DNA of 64,000 nucleotides from Ancistrus triradiatus (lineage: Eukaryota; Chordata; Actinopteri; Siluriformes; Loricariidae): NCBI GenBank assembly GCA_025084515.1, contig JAJAGP010000782.1, forward strand, positions 1 to 64,000, given 5' to 3'. Shown one piece after another: positions 1 through 17,100 of the stretch; position 1 is the first letter of the stretch, and each line of letters starts with the position of its first letter. Under the pieces are notes generated by a model, which was not told the DNA's origin, did not search any database, and worked only from the letters and a program-made list of their open reading frames with translations. The translations under genes and the position numbers were made by a program.

Positions 1-368
1 CAGAGTACATGAAACAGCTGCTTGCAATCTGTAATAAACATCAATCTATAAATCTGTGCTTCATCAAAAACCAAAGAACAACAAAACCTCAAGTCATTCT
101 GGTCAAGCTGCACATTTTGTTGATGTTTAAATGAATTGAACTGAATTCAAAGTGTACATGTATTTATAACATATTTCTGTAAAACATTAACAAGTCTATT
201 AAGCTGTCAGTCCTTACATGGATCACCTGGAAAGGTGCTCAGCTTTTTGCATCCGTTTTAAAAAGTTTGTGGTAAAATTTGCAGAAATGTGTCATTTCAG
301 TTATTTCCTTGCACAGGTTGTGTTAAGGTGTTACTATCAAATGTCATTTGATTGTAGGTTTGTCTCAC
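1..368 (-). other. scgn: scgn intron, partial
   Basis: AT-rich sequence with no recognised exon or repeat. The next scgn exon lies to the left of the window. Confidence 0.5.
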
Positions 369-4901
<4,533 letters not shown>

Positions 4902-5316
4902 GGTGCTCTGACAGACTTGAGTGACGTAATAAAGTCCACAGCTGAGTGGGTTCAGCTGGCTTGGACTGAATAAGTGGGGTCCTCTCTGTAGTGCCCTATA
5001 TCAGCTGCACTAAATCCACCCCCGCACTCTGAGGGACGGACTGTAGGACTGACTGCTTATCAATTATCTCACCCACATAATGAAGCTGCTCTGAGGCAAT
5101 CTTTGGGAATGCCAGTATTAGATGTGCGTTTTTCTGGGCAACAGTAAACAGCATTTATTTGGAATCACTTTGTTTTAGTAATGATTTAGATATCAAGGCA
5201 CCAGTCAAATGGACTAGTTTTGCTATTACATTAAGAATGTACTAACTTATCACACACCAATTTTCTAATCAAACTTCTCATTACTCAAAACATACAGACT
5301 GACACCTGGATTTTCA

Positions 5317-6800
5317 ACTCCAAATCAGAAACAGTTGGGACAGTCTGAAAAATGCAAAAGAAAAAAAAAAAAAACCCACACTGTTCCTTACATTTAAATT
5401 GACATTTATGTCTGATCCGCTTCATTTCATTTGTTAGTAAACATCCATTCATGGATTTCAGGCCTGCAACACATTTCAAAAAAGTTGGGACGGTTGACAT
5501 TTAGTTCTACTAATGAGATAAAAATAAAGTAATGTGATTTCAATAAGGTAATGTCAACAGGTGATTATAATCATGTTTAGGTACAAAAGCACCACCCACA
5601 AAAGGCTGAGGACTAGTGGACAGAGGATCTCTGGTTTGTCCACAAAATGTGTGAGAAAATTATTGAAATGATTAAAAGAAATGCTCCCCCAAACAAAGAC
5701 TTGAAAGGATTTACATATTTCTGCCTCTATAGTGCATAATATCATTCAGTGCTTAAAGGATAAGGGCACAAGCCCAAACTGAAGACAAGTGAGCTCTGAC
5801 CAAACACTATAATACGGAGTTACATTCACAAATGCCACAAAAAACTTTAGTGTGCAAAAATGAATCGTTATGTTAAACATGTCCAGAAGCAGTCTCAACT
5901 CAGAGCCGTCTGGGATGGACCTTACATTTACATTTACATTTACAGCATTTAGCAGATGCCCTTATCCAGAGCGACTTACAATTGGTACCGTCTTATAATC
6001 CAAGCAATTGTGGGTTAAGGGTCTTGCTCAAAGACCCAACAGTGGCAGCTTTGGCTGAGGTGGGATTTGAACCCTGGACCTACTTTGTATTGTGATCAGA
6101 CCAATCAGTATTCCAGAACTTTTTTGGTAGAAATGGACACCGTGTGCTCCAGACCAAAGACAAAACAGACCATCCATACTTTTATAAGCACCAAGTCCAA
6201 ACGCCAGGTTCTGTCATTGTATGGGGTTGGTTCAGAGCCCATGGCAAAGGTCAGTACGCTTTTGTGATGGCAGCATTAATGCAGAAAAGTAAATTTTTGA
6301 GAAACATATGCTGCCATCAAGACGACATCTTTTCCAGGGACATCCATTCATTTTTCAACAAGAGAGTGTGGAAGAAGCAGATACGGGTACTTGACTAGCC
6401 TGCCTGCAGTCCTGATCCATCTCCAATACAGAATGTGTGTTGAATTTTGAAACTAATAATGAGACAATGATGAACCTGTACTGTTGCACATCTTCACACA
6501 TGTCTGCAGGAAGAATGGAACAGAATAACACCTGAAACACTTCATCGCTTGGTATCCTCAGTGCCAAAATGTGAAGTATTGAAAGAAAGATTGGCAACAT
6601 TACAAAGTGATTTAAGTGTTTTACTGTCTCAACTTTTTTTGTGTTGCAGGCCTGAAATGCAGGAATGGATGTTTATTAACAAATGAAACTAAGTTGTCCA
6701 GACAAAACATGAAATATGTCAGGTTCATACTTTCTGCAATGAAATAAAAGTCAAAGAAGATGTAAGACACTGCCTTTATTTTATATTTGCAATTTCCATA
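5317..6800 (+). mobile_element. decayed DNA transposon with DDE-type transposase relic
   Basis: The left end ccaaatcagaaacagttggg is a teleost transposon tip (tacaaccccaaatcag... type); the right side near 6630-6800 is diverged. Translated traces near 6200-6440 (SVIVWGWFRAHGKGQYAF, then a degraded SPDLSPIE-like region) recall Tc1-type transposases. A SINE sits inside at 5922-6081. The family name is not certain; Kolobok-like or Tc1-like are both possible. Confidence 0.5.
5922..6081 (-). repeat. tRNA-derived SINE, 5'-truncated
   Basis: Reverse copy with tail gcatttagcagatgccctta and B box region tgggatttgaaccctgga; the A-box end is missing. It lies within the transposon relic at 5317. Confidence 0.8.
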
Positions 6801-7654
6801 CTGTCAGATTTAAATATATTCAGAGCAAATGTCTGCCCTTCTGTAGCTTTTCCAAGATTTGACTTTACAGTAGGGCGCCTGTACGGTGTCAACTGAATAG
6901 ACACAAATTAAAGTGTTTGGAAGTTCTAGAAGCCAAGAATGTGACCAAACACTACCTAAACGCTTTTTTTTAAATTATGGTAGCTTCCTTGGCATTTGGA
7001 AAGTCCATGCATTGTGAATTATTCCCTTAAACTGAGGGTAGAGCTGGGGGTTCCTTGTTATAGAGTCCTGTAGTGATCTGGGATGTTGGGTTGCCCTTGT
7101 CTTGTTTCTCACACTCGATCACTCAGGTTGTTCATGATGGACAAGGGAGGTCAAGTATGTGTCGTGGGATCCCTCTTGGCTGTGCTACTTTCTGGTTCTC
7201 TCTTTTAGTTATACTGCTACAGATAAGGCTGCCAGATTCTCCAGCTATACTCAGAACAACTGTGTCTTGTTTATAGGCTCTGTGTTCTTAACATTCGTGA
7301 CTACATATTCTGTTTTTTCTCCAAGCTATTCTACTGGCACCTTTCTGCACTGACCACATCAGATCACCCTAAACCCCTTGAAATTGCAGTGTCTGCACTG
7401 AAACTGGACTGAATATTGCCCATTGCCTTGCTTATAGGTCATATTCTATGTATTATGTTTAGCTTCTGTGTATTTATCTTACATGTTTTTTTTAAATACA
7501 TTTTCTCACTTACTCACTTTCCATACCAGTTTAAAGTCATGAGAGGGCGAGCTTATCTGGCAACGCAGGAAGAATGGCAGAAACCAACCAAGGATGCGGT
7601 GCCAGACCATTGCTTATGAGACACCTCTTTTCAGTGTTTTGAACCCTTTGGAAT

Positions 7655-8545
7655 TTAACATATAACTGCATAACTAAGACATCAACAGATTTGCACCTAA
7701 AGGTAGACTAAGGTAGATAAAGAACACAGTCAAACAAATTAACAAAAATATTTTTGTTCTTGTCCAGGGTAAATATAACTGTGAGTGGCAAAAGTATGTA
7801 AAGTTCTAGGTTTAGCAGTTAATTTGGAGGTGAAATTAGAATCAAGTGTTTTAATCAATGGGATGACAATAATGTAAGTGGGTGCCTGTATTTAAAGGGA
7901 TCTTCACAACACGTTTGTGTATCAAGGCAAAAACAAAGAAGATCATGTGGATCAGTCTGACGGATATTGAAAAAACACTTTGTGGATGGATGAGACCAAA
8001 ATAGAACTTGTTGCCTTAAATGAGAAGCATTATATCTGTTGAAAGGAAAATATTTCATTCCAGCACAAGAATCTTATCCCATCTGTGAAACATGGTGGTG
8101 GTAGTATCATGGTTTGGGCCTGTGTTGCGAGATCTTGGTAAAGACAGCTTTCCATCATTGATAGAGCAGTGCATTATGAAATACACCAGCAAATTCTAAA
8201 GGAAAATGTCAATACATCTGTTCACATACTGAATCTCAAAAGAATGTGGGTCAAGCAGAGCAAAAACCTTAGCACACAACCACAAAACAATGGTTAATGA
8301 AGAATACATTTAATGTTGTGAAATGGCCAAGTCAAAACTGTGATCTTAATCCAACAGGAATGCTGTGGAAGAACCTGAAGTGACCATTGTCATGTGAGCC
8401 ATTGTTTCCTCAATAAAATGACCAAGTATAAAATGTTGGGCTCATTTATTTAATTTTATTGTCTACTTCTAGGACTGTTTAAGTCACATTTGTGCAGAAA
8501 TATATACAGTTCTAAAGGGTTCACAAACTTTCACACTCCACTGTA
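7655..8545 (+). mobile_element. Tc1-like element, family A, relic
   Basis: Contains gtgaaacatggtggtggtag, the conserved transposase region, and ends with a family A tip (ttcacaaactttcacactcc then actgta). The left tip is lost. The frame is broken throughout. Confidence 0.75.
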
Positions 8546-8575
8546 GCTCTCCTTTCCGAGTCTTGGTCAAATTAA

Positions 8576-8755
8576 TAATAAATTTTGCCCACATCAGAGC
8601 ACAAGAATTTTAGTGAGGTTTTCTTCCACTGTCTCTCTGTGCTTGTTCAATGGGGACGTGTGTCTAGATGTTTGTTAACCTGCTTTGACACACTGCTCTG
8701 CTGTAAAAAGTGCTATATAAATAATTATGGCTAGACTTAACTGTATACATCTTAA
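8576..8755 (+). repeat. LINE/SINE 3'-tail repeat, forward copy
   Basis: Ends ctgtaaaaagtgctatataa and ggctagactta, the 3' end of the family also found at 40190 and 55205. Confidence 0.65.
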
Positions 8756-10439
8756 CCTTGATGATTTGAATGAAGTGGAAAATTGAGCACTTCTTTTTGT
8801 AAAATTCAGATAAGTAACATTTACTATTCCAACTTCCATTAGATAACACAGTTCATAATATATTTTTAGAAAAAAACTATAAATTTTCAGCCAGTACAAA
8901 TATACAAATAGATTAAAAAGCTGACAAAAGCATATGAAAAGGAAACATAAATATCTAGTAGAAAGAAGTCCAAATATTTTCATCAATGGCCAAAACACCA
9001 TGAAGCCTACTGTCCTTCTAAAACCAATACATCCAAATATGTTCATAAAGTCTTTGGATAGCAAAATAATAGACAAAAGTATATTGTTACAAAATGCATG
9101 TACGTATTAAAAGCCATCACCATACATAAATGTGGGAATATACAAAGGTTCAAAACATATATTGTTGCAATACAAGTAGAAAGGCAGGAAATACAGTATT
9201 TAGAAATGTTTTCATAAAGACATTGACGATGCATTGGCTTATATTTTCTCTGTCAGTCTTGTTGCATAATCCATTTTATGGTGTTCAGTTCATTACTCAA
9301 AGTATTTGTTCTTTTCTTGAGAAAATGGAAAGTGGTATGAACAAAAGACATAGAACGCTACAATAAAACAGGATGCCATCAGAGGTTTCAATTTCTTGTA
9401 CCAAGTCAGCAGTTTGAATGTGTGTTTTTCCACTACCATTACATGGTTAATCTAAACAAATGTCATACCTGGCCAAAATTACCAAACCACATCATCAACT
9501 TAATTTGATTTTTACATCTGATTTTAATGTCACATGGCCAGCCATGTAGCAATAGATGAGTTAAGACAAAATGTAAACTAAACGAGACACCAAGTTTCAA
9601 TTTTGCTAAAAGGGTTTTCACATCTGTTGTGGTTTCTTCTGGAGAATTCCCTCATATTACAGGAGGCTGAGAATCTTGTCTAAGCCTGAATATTATCAGA
9701 TCTGTGACTAAGACACTGTCACCATGCTTTCTATTGTTAGGTAGCTGTGACTTTTAAAGTAATGGTCATTTAAGTAATGAATGAATCTGTTTGTTCCATG
9801 GATTATCTGCACTGTGGTTATCCTGGCTGTTTAGTCTAATAAATTGCACCCACCTGTTACATCAGGGGAGTCCAAAGTCCAGCCCTAGGGCCATATGCAT
9901 CATTCATAACAATACCAGTGAACCCCCAGATTAGTTTGTACTGGCCACGTCTCTTCTGGTTGTCTTCAAGTTGTAGCAACTGGTTGAACTTTAACACAAG
10001 GACTATCTGTACAATATTTTGTTCTGTATTTATTAGTTATGTGACTTACGAAATGGTAAAACATGCAACTGTTATTGAGTTCTGTAGTCCTGGTAATACA
10101 TAGCAACTGGGAGTAAATAAAATATAATATACCATGAGAAGTAACTGACGGAGGAAGATATTTAGCATGTTTAAAGATGCAGTATTATGCATAAATGTTC
10201 TAAGAAAACGTTCAGTATAAATAATCTGAGTAAATTGTGCTATTTTTAAGTAAATCTGATGTCCTACTGCAGTTGTTGCACAAAAATAATAAAAAGTAGC
10301 TAAATACATAGTACTTGTTCTGTAAATGTGTGTTGTTTTGTTATTTTGAAATACAATGTTTTGAATAACTGATTGATATGTTTTTGAAAGCACCCTTAGG
10401 TATTTTGACATGGTCCATTCTGGCCCCATTTGAAAATAG
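8756..10439. other. intergenic DNA between carmil1 and scgn, nothing recognised
   Basis: AT-rich with scattered short open frames, no splice-consistent exon and no repeat shared with other parts of the window. Confidence 0.5.
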
Positions 10440-13400
10440 TCCTGGTAGTAAAAATTTGGCATCTATTCTGCACTATTGTGCTGGCTGGTTTGGTGTTAAT
10501 TCTGCACTGCATTTTTACACTGTTGTGCTGGTTCTTTTGGTATTTTATTTACTACTATAAATTGTGCTGGTTTCCCTTTCGAAGTTTATTCTTACACACT
10601 GTTGTGCTGTTAGAGTTGATGGCTTATTGTGTTCGAATTTTATTTCACAGTTGTGCCGTGTTGTGTTGTGTTGGTTGTCACTTATTATGCATTGTTTTGC
10701 TGGTTGTTTTAGTATTTATTTAACTACGCTTTGTTTGTTGTTTTGGAATTATTTTACACTGTTGTGCTGGTTGTTATAGTATTATTTTATACTGTTGTGT
10801 TGTTGTTTTGGTATTTATTTGATACTGTTGTGCTGGTTGTTTTGTTATGTATTTTGCAGTTGTGCTTGTTATTTTGTTAGTTATTTTATACTGTTGTGTT
10901 GGTTGTTTGGTGTTTACTGTCCACTGTTGTGTTGTATGTTTTGTTGTTTACACTGTTGCATTGGTTGTTTTGGCAAATATTATGCATTGTTTTTAGCTGT
11001 TTTGGTATTTATTTTATACTGATTTGTTGGTTGTTTTAGTATTTATTTTATACTGTCATGTTGGCTGTTTTAGTATTTATTTTACACTGTTGTGTAGGTT
11101 GTTTTAGTATTTATTCTATACTGTTGTGTTGGTTGTTTTGGTATTTATTTAATACTGTTGTGTTGGTTGTTTTAGTATTTATTTGATACTGTCGTGTTGG
11201 TTGTTTTAGTATTTATTTGATACTGTCGTGTTGGTTGTTTTAGTATTTATTTGATACTGTCGTGTTGGTTGTTTTGGTATTTATTTGATACTGTCGTGTT
11301 GGTTGTTTTAGTATTTATTTTTTACTGATTTGTTGGTTGTTTTAGTATTTATTTAATACTGCTGTGTTGGTTGTTTTAGTATTTATTTGATACTGTCGTG
11401 TTGGCTGTTTTAGTATTTATTTCATACTGTTGTGTTGTTTGTTTTGGTTCTTTTGGTTCATTTATTCTCATATATTGTGCTGGTTTTCTTCGAAGTTATT
11501 CTCCAACGGTTGTGCTGTAGAATTGATGGCTTATTTGTTTCGGATTTTATTTCACAGCAGTTGTGCCGTGTTGTGTTTTGTTTTGGTATTTACTTTTATA
11601 CTGTCGTGTGGTTTGTTAAGTATTCTTTTATACTGTTGTGTTGGTTGTTGTTTTGGTATTTATTTTACACTGTTTTGTGTTGGTTGTTTTAGTATTTATT
11701 TGATACTGTCGTGTTGGTTGTTTTTAGTATTTATTTGATACTGTCGTGTGTTGGTTTTGTTTTTAGTATTATTTGATACTGTCGTGCTTGGTTGTTTTTA
11801 GTATTTATTTTATACTGTCGTGTGTTAGTTGTTTTGGTATTTATTTTTTACTGATTTGTTGGTTGTTTTTTGGTATTTTTTTACACTGCTGTGTAGGCGC
11901 TGTGTTTTAGTATTTATTCTATACTGTTTTGTTGGTTGCTATTTTGGTATTTATTTTAATACTGCTGTGTTGGTTGTTTTAGTATTTATTTTATACTGTC
12001 GTGTTGGTTGTTTTAGTATTTATTTGATACTGTCGTGTTGGTTTTGTTTAGTAATTTATTTGATACTGTCGTGTTGGTTTTGTTTTGGGTATTTTATTTG
12101 ATACTGTTGTTTGTTGGTTGTTTTAGTATTTATTTTTTACTGATTTGTTGGTTGTTTTAGTAATTTATTTAATACTGCTGTGTTTGGTTGGTTTTAGTAT
12201 TTATTTGATACTGTCGTGTTGGCTGTTTTAGTATTTTATTTCATACTGTTGTGTTGTTTGTGTTTGGTATTTATTTTATACTGTCGTGTTGGTTGTTTAA
12301 GTATTCTTTTTATACTGTTGTGTGTGGTTGTTTTGGTATTTATTTTACACTGTTGTGTTTGGTTGTTTTAGTATTTTTTTGATACTGTCGTGTTGGTTGT
12401 TTTTTGTATTTATTTGATACTGTCGTGTTGGGTTGTTTTTAGTATTTATTTTTGATACTGTCGTTTTGGTTGTTTTAGTATTTATTTTATACTGTCGTGT
12501 TAGTTGTTTTTGTATTTATTTTTTACTGATTTGTTTGGTTGTTTTTGTATTTTATTTACACTGCTGTGTAGGCTGTTTTTGGTATTATTTAATACTGGCT
12601 GTTTGGGTTGTTTTAGTATTTATTTGATACTGTCCGTGTTGGCTGTTTTTAGTATTTATTCTATACTGTTGGTGTTGGTTATTTTGGTATTTATTTAATA
12701 CTGCTGTGTTGGTTGTTTTAGTATTTATTTTATACTGTCATGTTGGCTGTTTTAGTATTTATTTCATACTGTTGTGTTGGTTGTTTTGGTATTTATTTGA
12801 TACTGTCGTGTTGGTTGTTTTAGTATTTCTTTTATACTGTTGTGTTGGTTGTTTTAGTATTTATTTGATACTGTCGTGTTGGTAGTTTTGGTATTTATTT
12901 ATACTGTCATGTTGGTTGTTTAAGTATTTTTTTACACTGATGTGTTGGTTGTTTTTGTATTTATTTTACACTGATGTGTTGGTTGATTTAGTATTGATTT
13001 TCTACTGATGTGTTGGTTGATTTAGTATTTATTTCATACTGTTGTGTTAGTTGTTTTAGTATTTATTTAATACTGCTGCATTGGTTGTTTTGGTATTTAT
13101 TTGATACTGTTGTGCTGGTTGTCTTAGCATTTATACTACACTGTTGTGTTGGCAGTTTTAATGTTATATTACACTGTTTATTTGATTATTTGTATGTATG
13201 ATATTCTGTTGTTCTTGATGTTTAATCTGCAATGCTTATTCTACACTGTTGTGTTGGTTGTTTTCTTATTTATTCTGCACATTTACTGTTACTTGCTTTT
13301 GTCTTTACACTATCACGCTGGTTGAGGCATCCATCCAATGTACATTCTACACTGATTGATTTTGTTTATATTTGGTTGTATTATCTGTTAGTACATTTCC

Positions 13401-13950
13401 ACTGTACTACCCTGTTCCGGTTGATGTATTTATTCCACATGATCATTTAGACTGTTGTCCTTGATGTTTTGGTATTTATCCTAACCTGTTTAACTGGTGT
13501 GTGTCTTACCAAGTCACTTGGTTGGTCTGGGTTTATTCTGACATTTGGGGTAATTTGGTGTTAATGCTACACTGACATGCTTAGTGATTTGGTGTTCATC
13601 TTACATTACTGTGCTTGTTGACGTGGCGTTTATTATTAGTTGTTCCACTGATTTGTTTGGTGTTTATATGTTGGTCGAACCTAAGTTTCTTATTCATCAC
13701 AATTATGGTGATTTTCCTTTCCAATATCACCCTAGACTTGTTGATTGGGATTGAAGGAATATCTGTTTTTAAAGCTGCTCTGGACAACGTGGTTTTGTTT
13801 ATTCTGCTTGTTTTTGGGTTTGGTCTATTCTGTTGACCTTCTTCGATTGTTTATCCTACACTGCGATGCTGGTTTATTGTGCTTACTCTACACTGTTTGT
13901 CGGGTCCCTTCAGTGTTTCGACTAAACTACTATAATGATTGGATTTGTGT
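10440..13950 (-). promoter_or_regulatory. putative carmil1 3' UTR / polyadenylation zone
   Basis: Downstream of the candidate stop, the minus strand holds AATAAA at the stop itself and further copies near 13797, 13628 and 13528. Then almost every unit of the 34-bp minisatellite carries one. Which site is used cannot be read from sequence. Confidence 0.35.
10480..13290. repeat. 34-bp minisatellite, about 80 units
   Basis: The unit is about 34 bp with core gtatttatttgatactgtcg and gttggttgtttt. Exact 34-bp spacing is seen at 11161, 11195 and 11229. Flanks at 10440-10480 and 13290-13900 hold progressively decayed units. On the minus strand nearly every unit contains AATAAA. Long Leu/Phe/Cys-rich plus-strand frames here come from the repeat. 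Confidence 0.97.
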
Positions 13951-14102
13951 TTATTCGTCACTATCATCCTCACTGGTTGGATGTTCCTCTGGTATTGGAT
14001 CAGTATGTTGAGCTGTGGATGTACACTGTTGCTTGGTGTTGGGCTGTCTTGGTTCTGGAGTGCAAGAAGATACAGCAGAATCTGTGGGAGTCAGCACCTC
14101 TG
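13951..14102 (-). CDS. carmil1: carmil1 terminal exon 35 (candidate) with stop codon
   Basis: After acceptor ttctgtag, a phase-1 reading stays open for 50 codons and ends SEDDSDE then TAA at 13951-13953. It is the only in-phase terminal exon I found downstream of exon 34. The acidic end recalls the acidic C-terminus of human CARMIL1, but the sequences do not align. The stop overlaps an AATAAA. Part of the exon resembles decayed units of the adjacent 34-bp minisatellite, so it could be an accidental frame. Confidence 0.5.
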
Positions 14103-17100
14103 CTACAGAACAAAGCAAAACACATGCACATCAGAGTGAGTGCTAATGTACACATTTGTAATGTAAAAATACTCTGAGATACAATTTACACTGAGGAGCA
14201 GTTTCACAGCTGCTCTGACCAGCTGCCTGGCTATAACCATGTTGTATCCATGTTGTCTATAAGAAGCAACTGTTACCTTAACATTTAATATAGCCCAGAT
14301 CTTGATACTATTCTCATCATGTGCAAGTGGTCATTAAGTTTTGGCTCATCAGTGTACAGTAATTCGTTCCAGAAGGCGTGTCGAGAACCGGAAGTGACGA
14401 GTAAATTTTTCCCATATGGAATAATGTAAGTTGAATGAATCCATTTCAGACCTATACAAAATCCACACTGTATAAGGCATTATATGCATTAATGGAGGTG
14501 CATTGTAGAGTTGCTCCCTGATTTAGGAAGGGTATATGTTCAAACAAATTCATCACAAGTTAAATGTATCATGAACTGAGGAGTTTATCGAGTGTTTGTT
14601 AGAGCATCTATACTGTATCACAGCAGGGCCTATGATTCATGTTTAAAACACTTACATTAACCTACAGTTGGCCAAAATCATCAACTCAAAGCTTATTTTA
14701 TAATAAAGTGCTGAAAAATCTCATGTAATTTCGTGCATAATGGATTGGAAGTGAAAAGGAAAAAGCGTTTTGCTTACTTACTCTATTGGTAACTGCAGCT
14801 TGTGGTCTGGAGCATTCAGTTCCTGTTACTTTCGAGTGAATCTTAGAAACTAACCTTTTTAGGACCCATGGAGACTTATTTGGACTAAGAATACAATAAT
14901 GTAGATGTAAAAATAAAGAAAAAACAATGAAAATAGCGGATATCTTCCCTGAGCAACGGATATTGTGAATCTGAACCATTTAATCACGGTGTACTGAATT
15001 GTGAATCCTAAATCACGAATCGTGAATCAAGTTGCACGGTTTGACTCGTGCAAGTTTAAGCAAGTGCGCCGAATACCGAGCAAACGATGAGAACCGAATT
15101 CAACGAGTTCTGAGGTGGTGGAGAACTGAAGTTCCACTGTATACACCTTTTATTGTAAATGGTATATAATCTGCATTAAGTATAAAAACACATGAAATTT
15201 CAATAATATCAGCATAATCCTGTGGCACCGGGGATTTTAATTGACCTTCTTGGATGGTAATTTATTTCAGTGGCAGTTTCTGGTTCGAATAATACTTAAT
15301 ATCAGAATGATAGGGTACAACTAAACAAGGTACAACTATAGAAAATGCTAAACTGTTGATACTTACTAATAAATATTTCATTAAAACTGAGTTAAACTAT
15401 GTTAGCTGACAAGATATTAATATAGTGTTTGTAATGTGTAACACACAAACTTAACTGCTGGTGCGTAATACCTGATAAAAATATACAGTGGTGCTTGAAA
15501 GTTTGTCAGCCTTTTAGAATTTTCTATATTTCACCATGTTCCCCATCTGTGAAACATGGTGGTGGTAGTATTATGGATTTTTGCCTGTTTTGCTGCATCT
15601 GGGCCAGGATAATTTGTCGCTGGAACAATGAACTCAGTACATGAATATGACTGGGCAGACCTTGTTCAGGGAGGGACATGGTGCGCTGTCGATCCTCTTC
15701 CTCATCAGGAGAACCAGTTGAGGTGTTAAGTGAGACGCTGCGTGGTGCTGGTTGTCGGAGTTTGTGTGGGACTTTGTAAGATTCGGACTCAAGCACGATG
15801 TTCTCTGCTGCAGATTCCAGTGCTGAGGGACAGAATTACAATATCAGAAACCACTTTTCACAAGAAACAGATAACAACCACATGCAGATGTTCAAGGCAA
15901 ATGCTACAGCTCCATGGTCGCCTGGGTCACAGGCTACCTTTTGGACAGATCCCAGTGTTTATGGCTTGGTAACTGCCCAACTGAATGGCTACTGAAAAAC
16001 ACCAGAGCACCACAGGGAACATACCTTGTATACTACAGACCTCTAGTACAAACCAGATCTCTGGCTCTGCAGAACTCTGTGGTGGTTGATTGTCTCAGGG
16101 ATAAACAGAAAAGGGAGTATGAAGACCATGGCCAATACCAAGAGATGGTGGTTGATTTCATGAGTACGAGAGCCACAATCAGATCAATAAATATCATGTG
16201 GATGTATAGCTGTCAGACAGCTACAAATATCCACCTTGATAACAGACTGAACCAGAAGGTCAACACAGAGGGGCAAGGAAAACTTGCTACTATAGATGGA
16301 ACAAAGAATTCTGAATTATACCAGCAAATTCTATACGAAATGTCAGGACATCCTAAGAGAAAGCGAGTCATCCAGCAAGACAACAATCTTAATGCCAGAA
16401 GAATAACATTATGTTTATATTTTGGAATGGCCAAGTCAAAGTACTGACCTTAATCCAATAGAAATGTTAAGGAATTACCTACAGCAAGCAGAACATGGGA
16501 GGAAACCCACCAACATCCTAGAGCTGAAGCTGTTCTGTATGGAGGAATGGGTTAAAATTCCTCTAATGCAATGTGCAGGATTGACTAACAGTTGATGCTG
16601 CACAAGGGGTTACATCAGATACGGACTGCACAGGTTCACATACTTTTGCCACTCTCATATAAGTAGTATTGAATCATTTTCCATAAAAAATGGCCAAGTA
16701 TAATATTTTTGTCATTTTTTATTTTTGGTTCTCATCTCTTTAGCCACTTTTAGGACTTCTGATGTGAAAATCTGTTGTTGTTGTAAGTCATATTTATACA
16801 TATACAGAAAATTTGAAAGGGTACACAAACTTTCAAGCACCACTGTACATTAAACTACACTCACTTATCACTTTATTAGGTACACCTCCATGTTTCTACA
16901 CTCCAGTTTATCAGTTCAACTTACCATTTAGAAAAGCACTTTGTAGTTCTATAATTACAGACTGTAGTCCATCTGTTTCTCTATATACTGTGTTCATCCC
17001 CTTTACTCTGTTCTCTAATGGTCAGGAACCCCACAGATCAGGTACAATTTGGGTGGTGGATCATTCTCAGCACTGCACTGACACTGATGTGGTGGTGATG

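Noticed and set aside
10480..13290. Regularly spaced repeat reminiscent of a CRISPR array
   Set aside because: Units are directly adjacent with no unique spacers, and the context is vertebrate.
10378..13450. Series of plus-strand open frames rich in Cys, Leu, Phe and Val that look like small membrane proteins
   Set aside because: They follow the 34-bp tandem unit and repeat the same residues in shifting frames; no independent coding signal.
15524..15796. Minus-strand frame PRSVSLNTSTGSPDEEEDRQ as a carmil1 tail exon
   Set aside because: The same DNA recurs at 17630-17790 as part of the LINE fragment, so it is repeat-derived.
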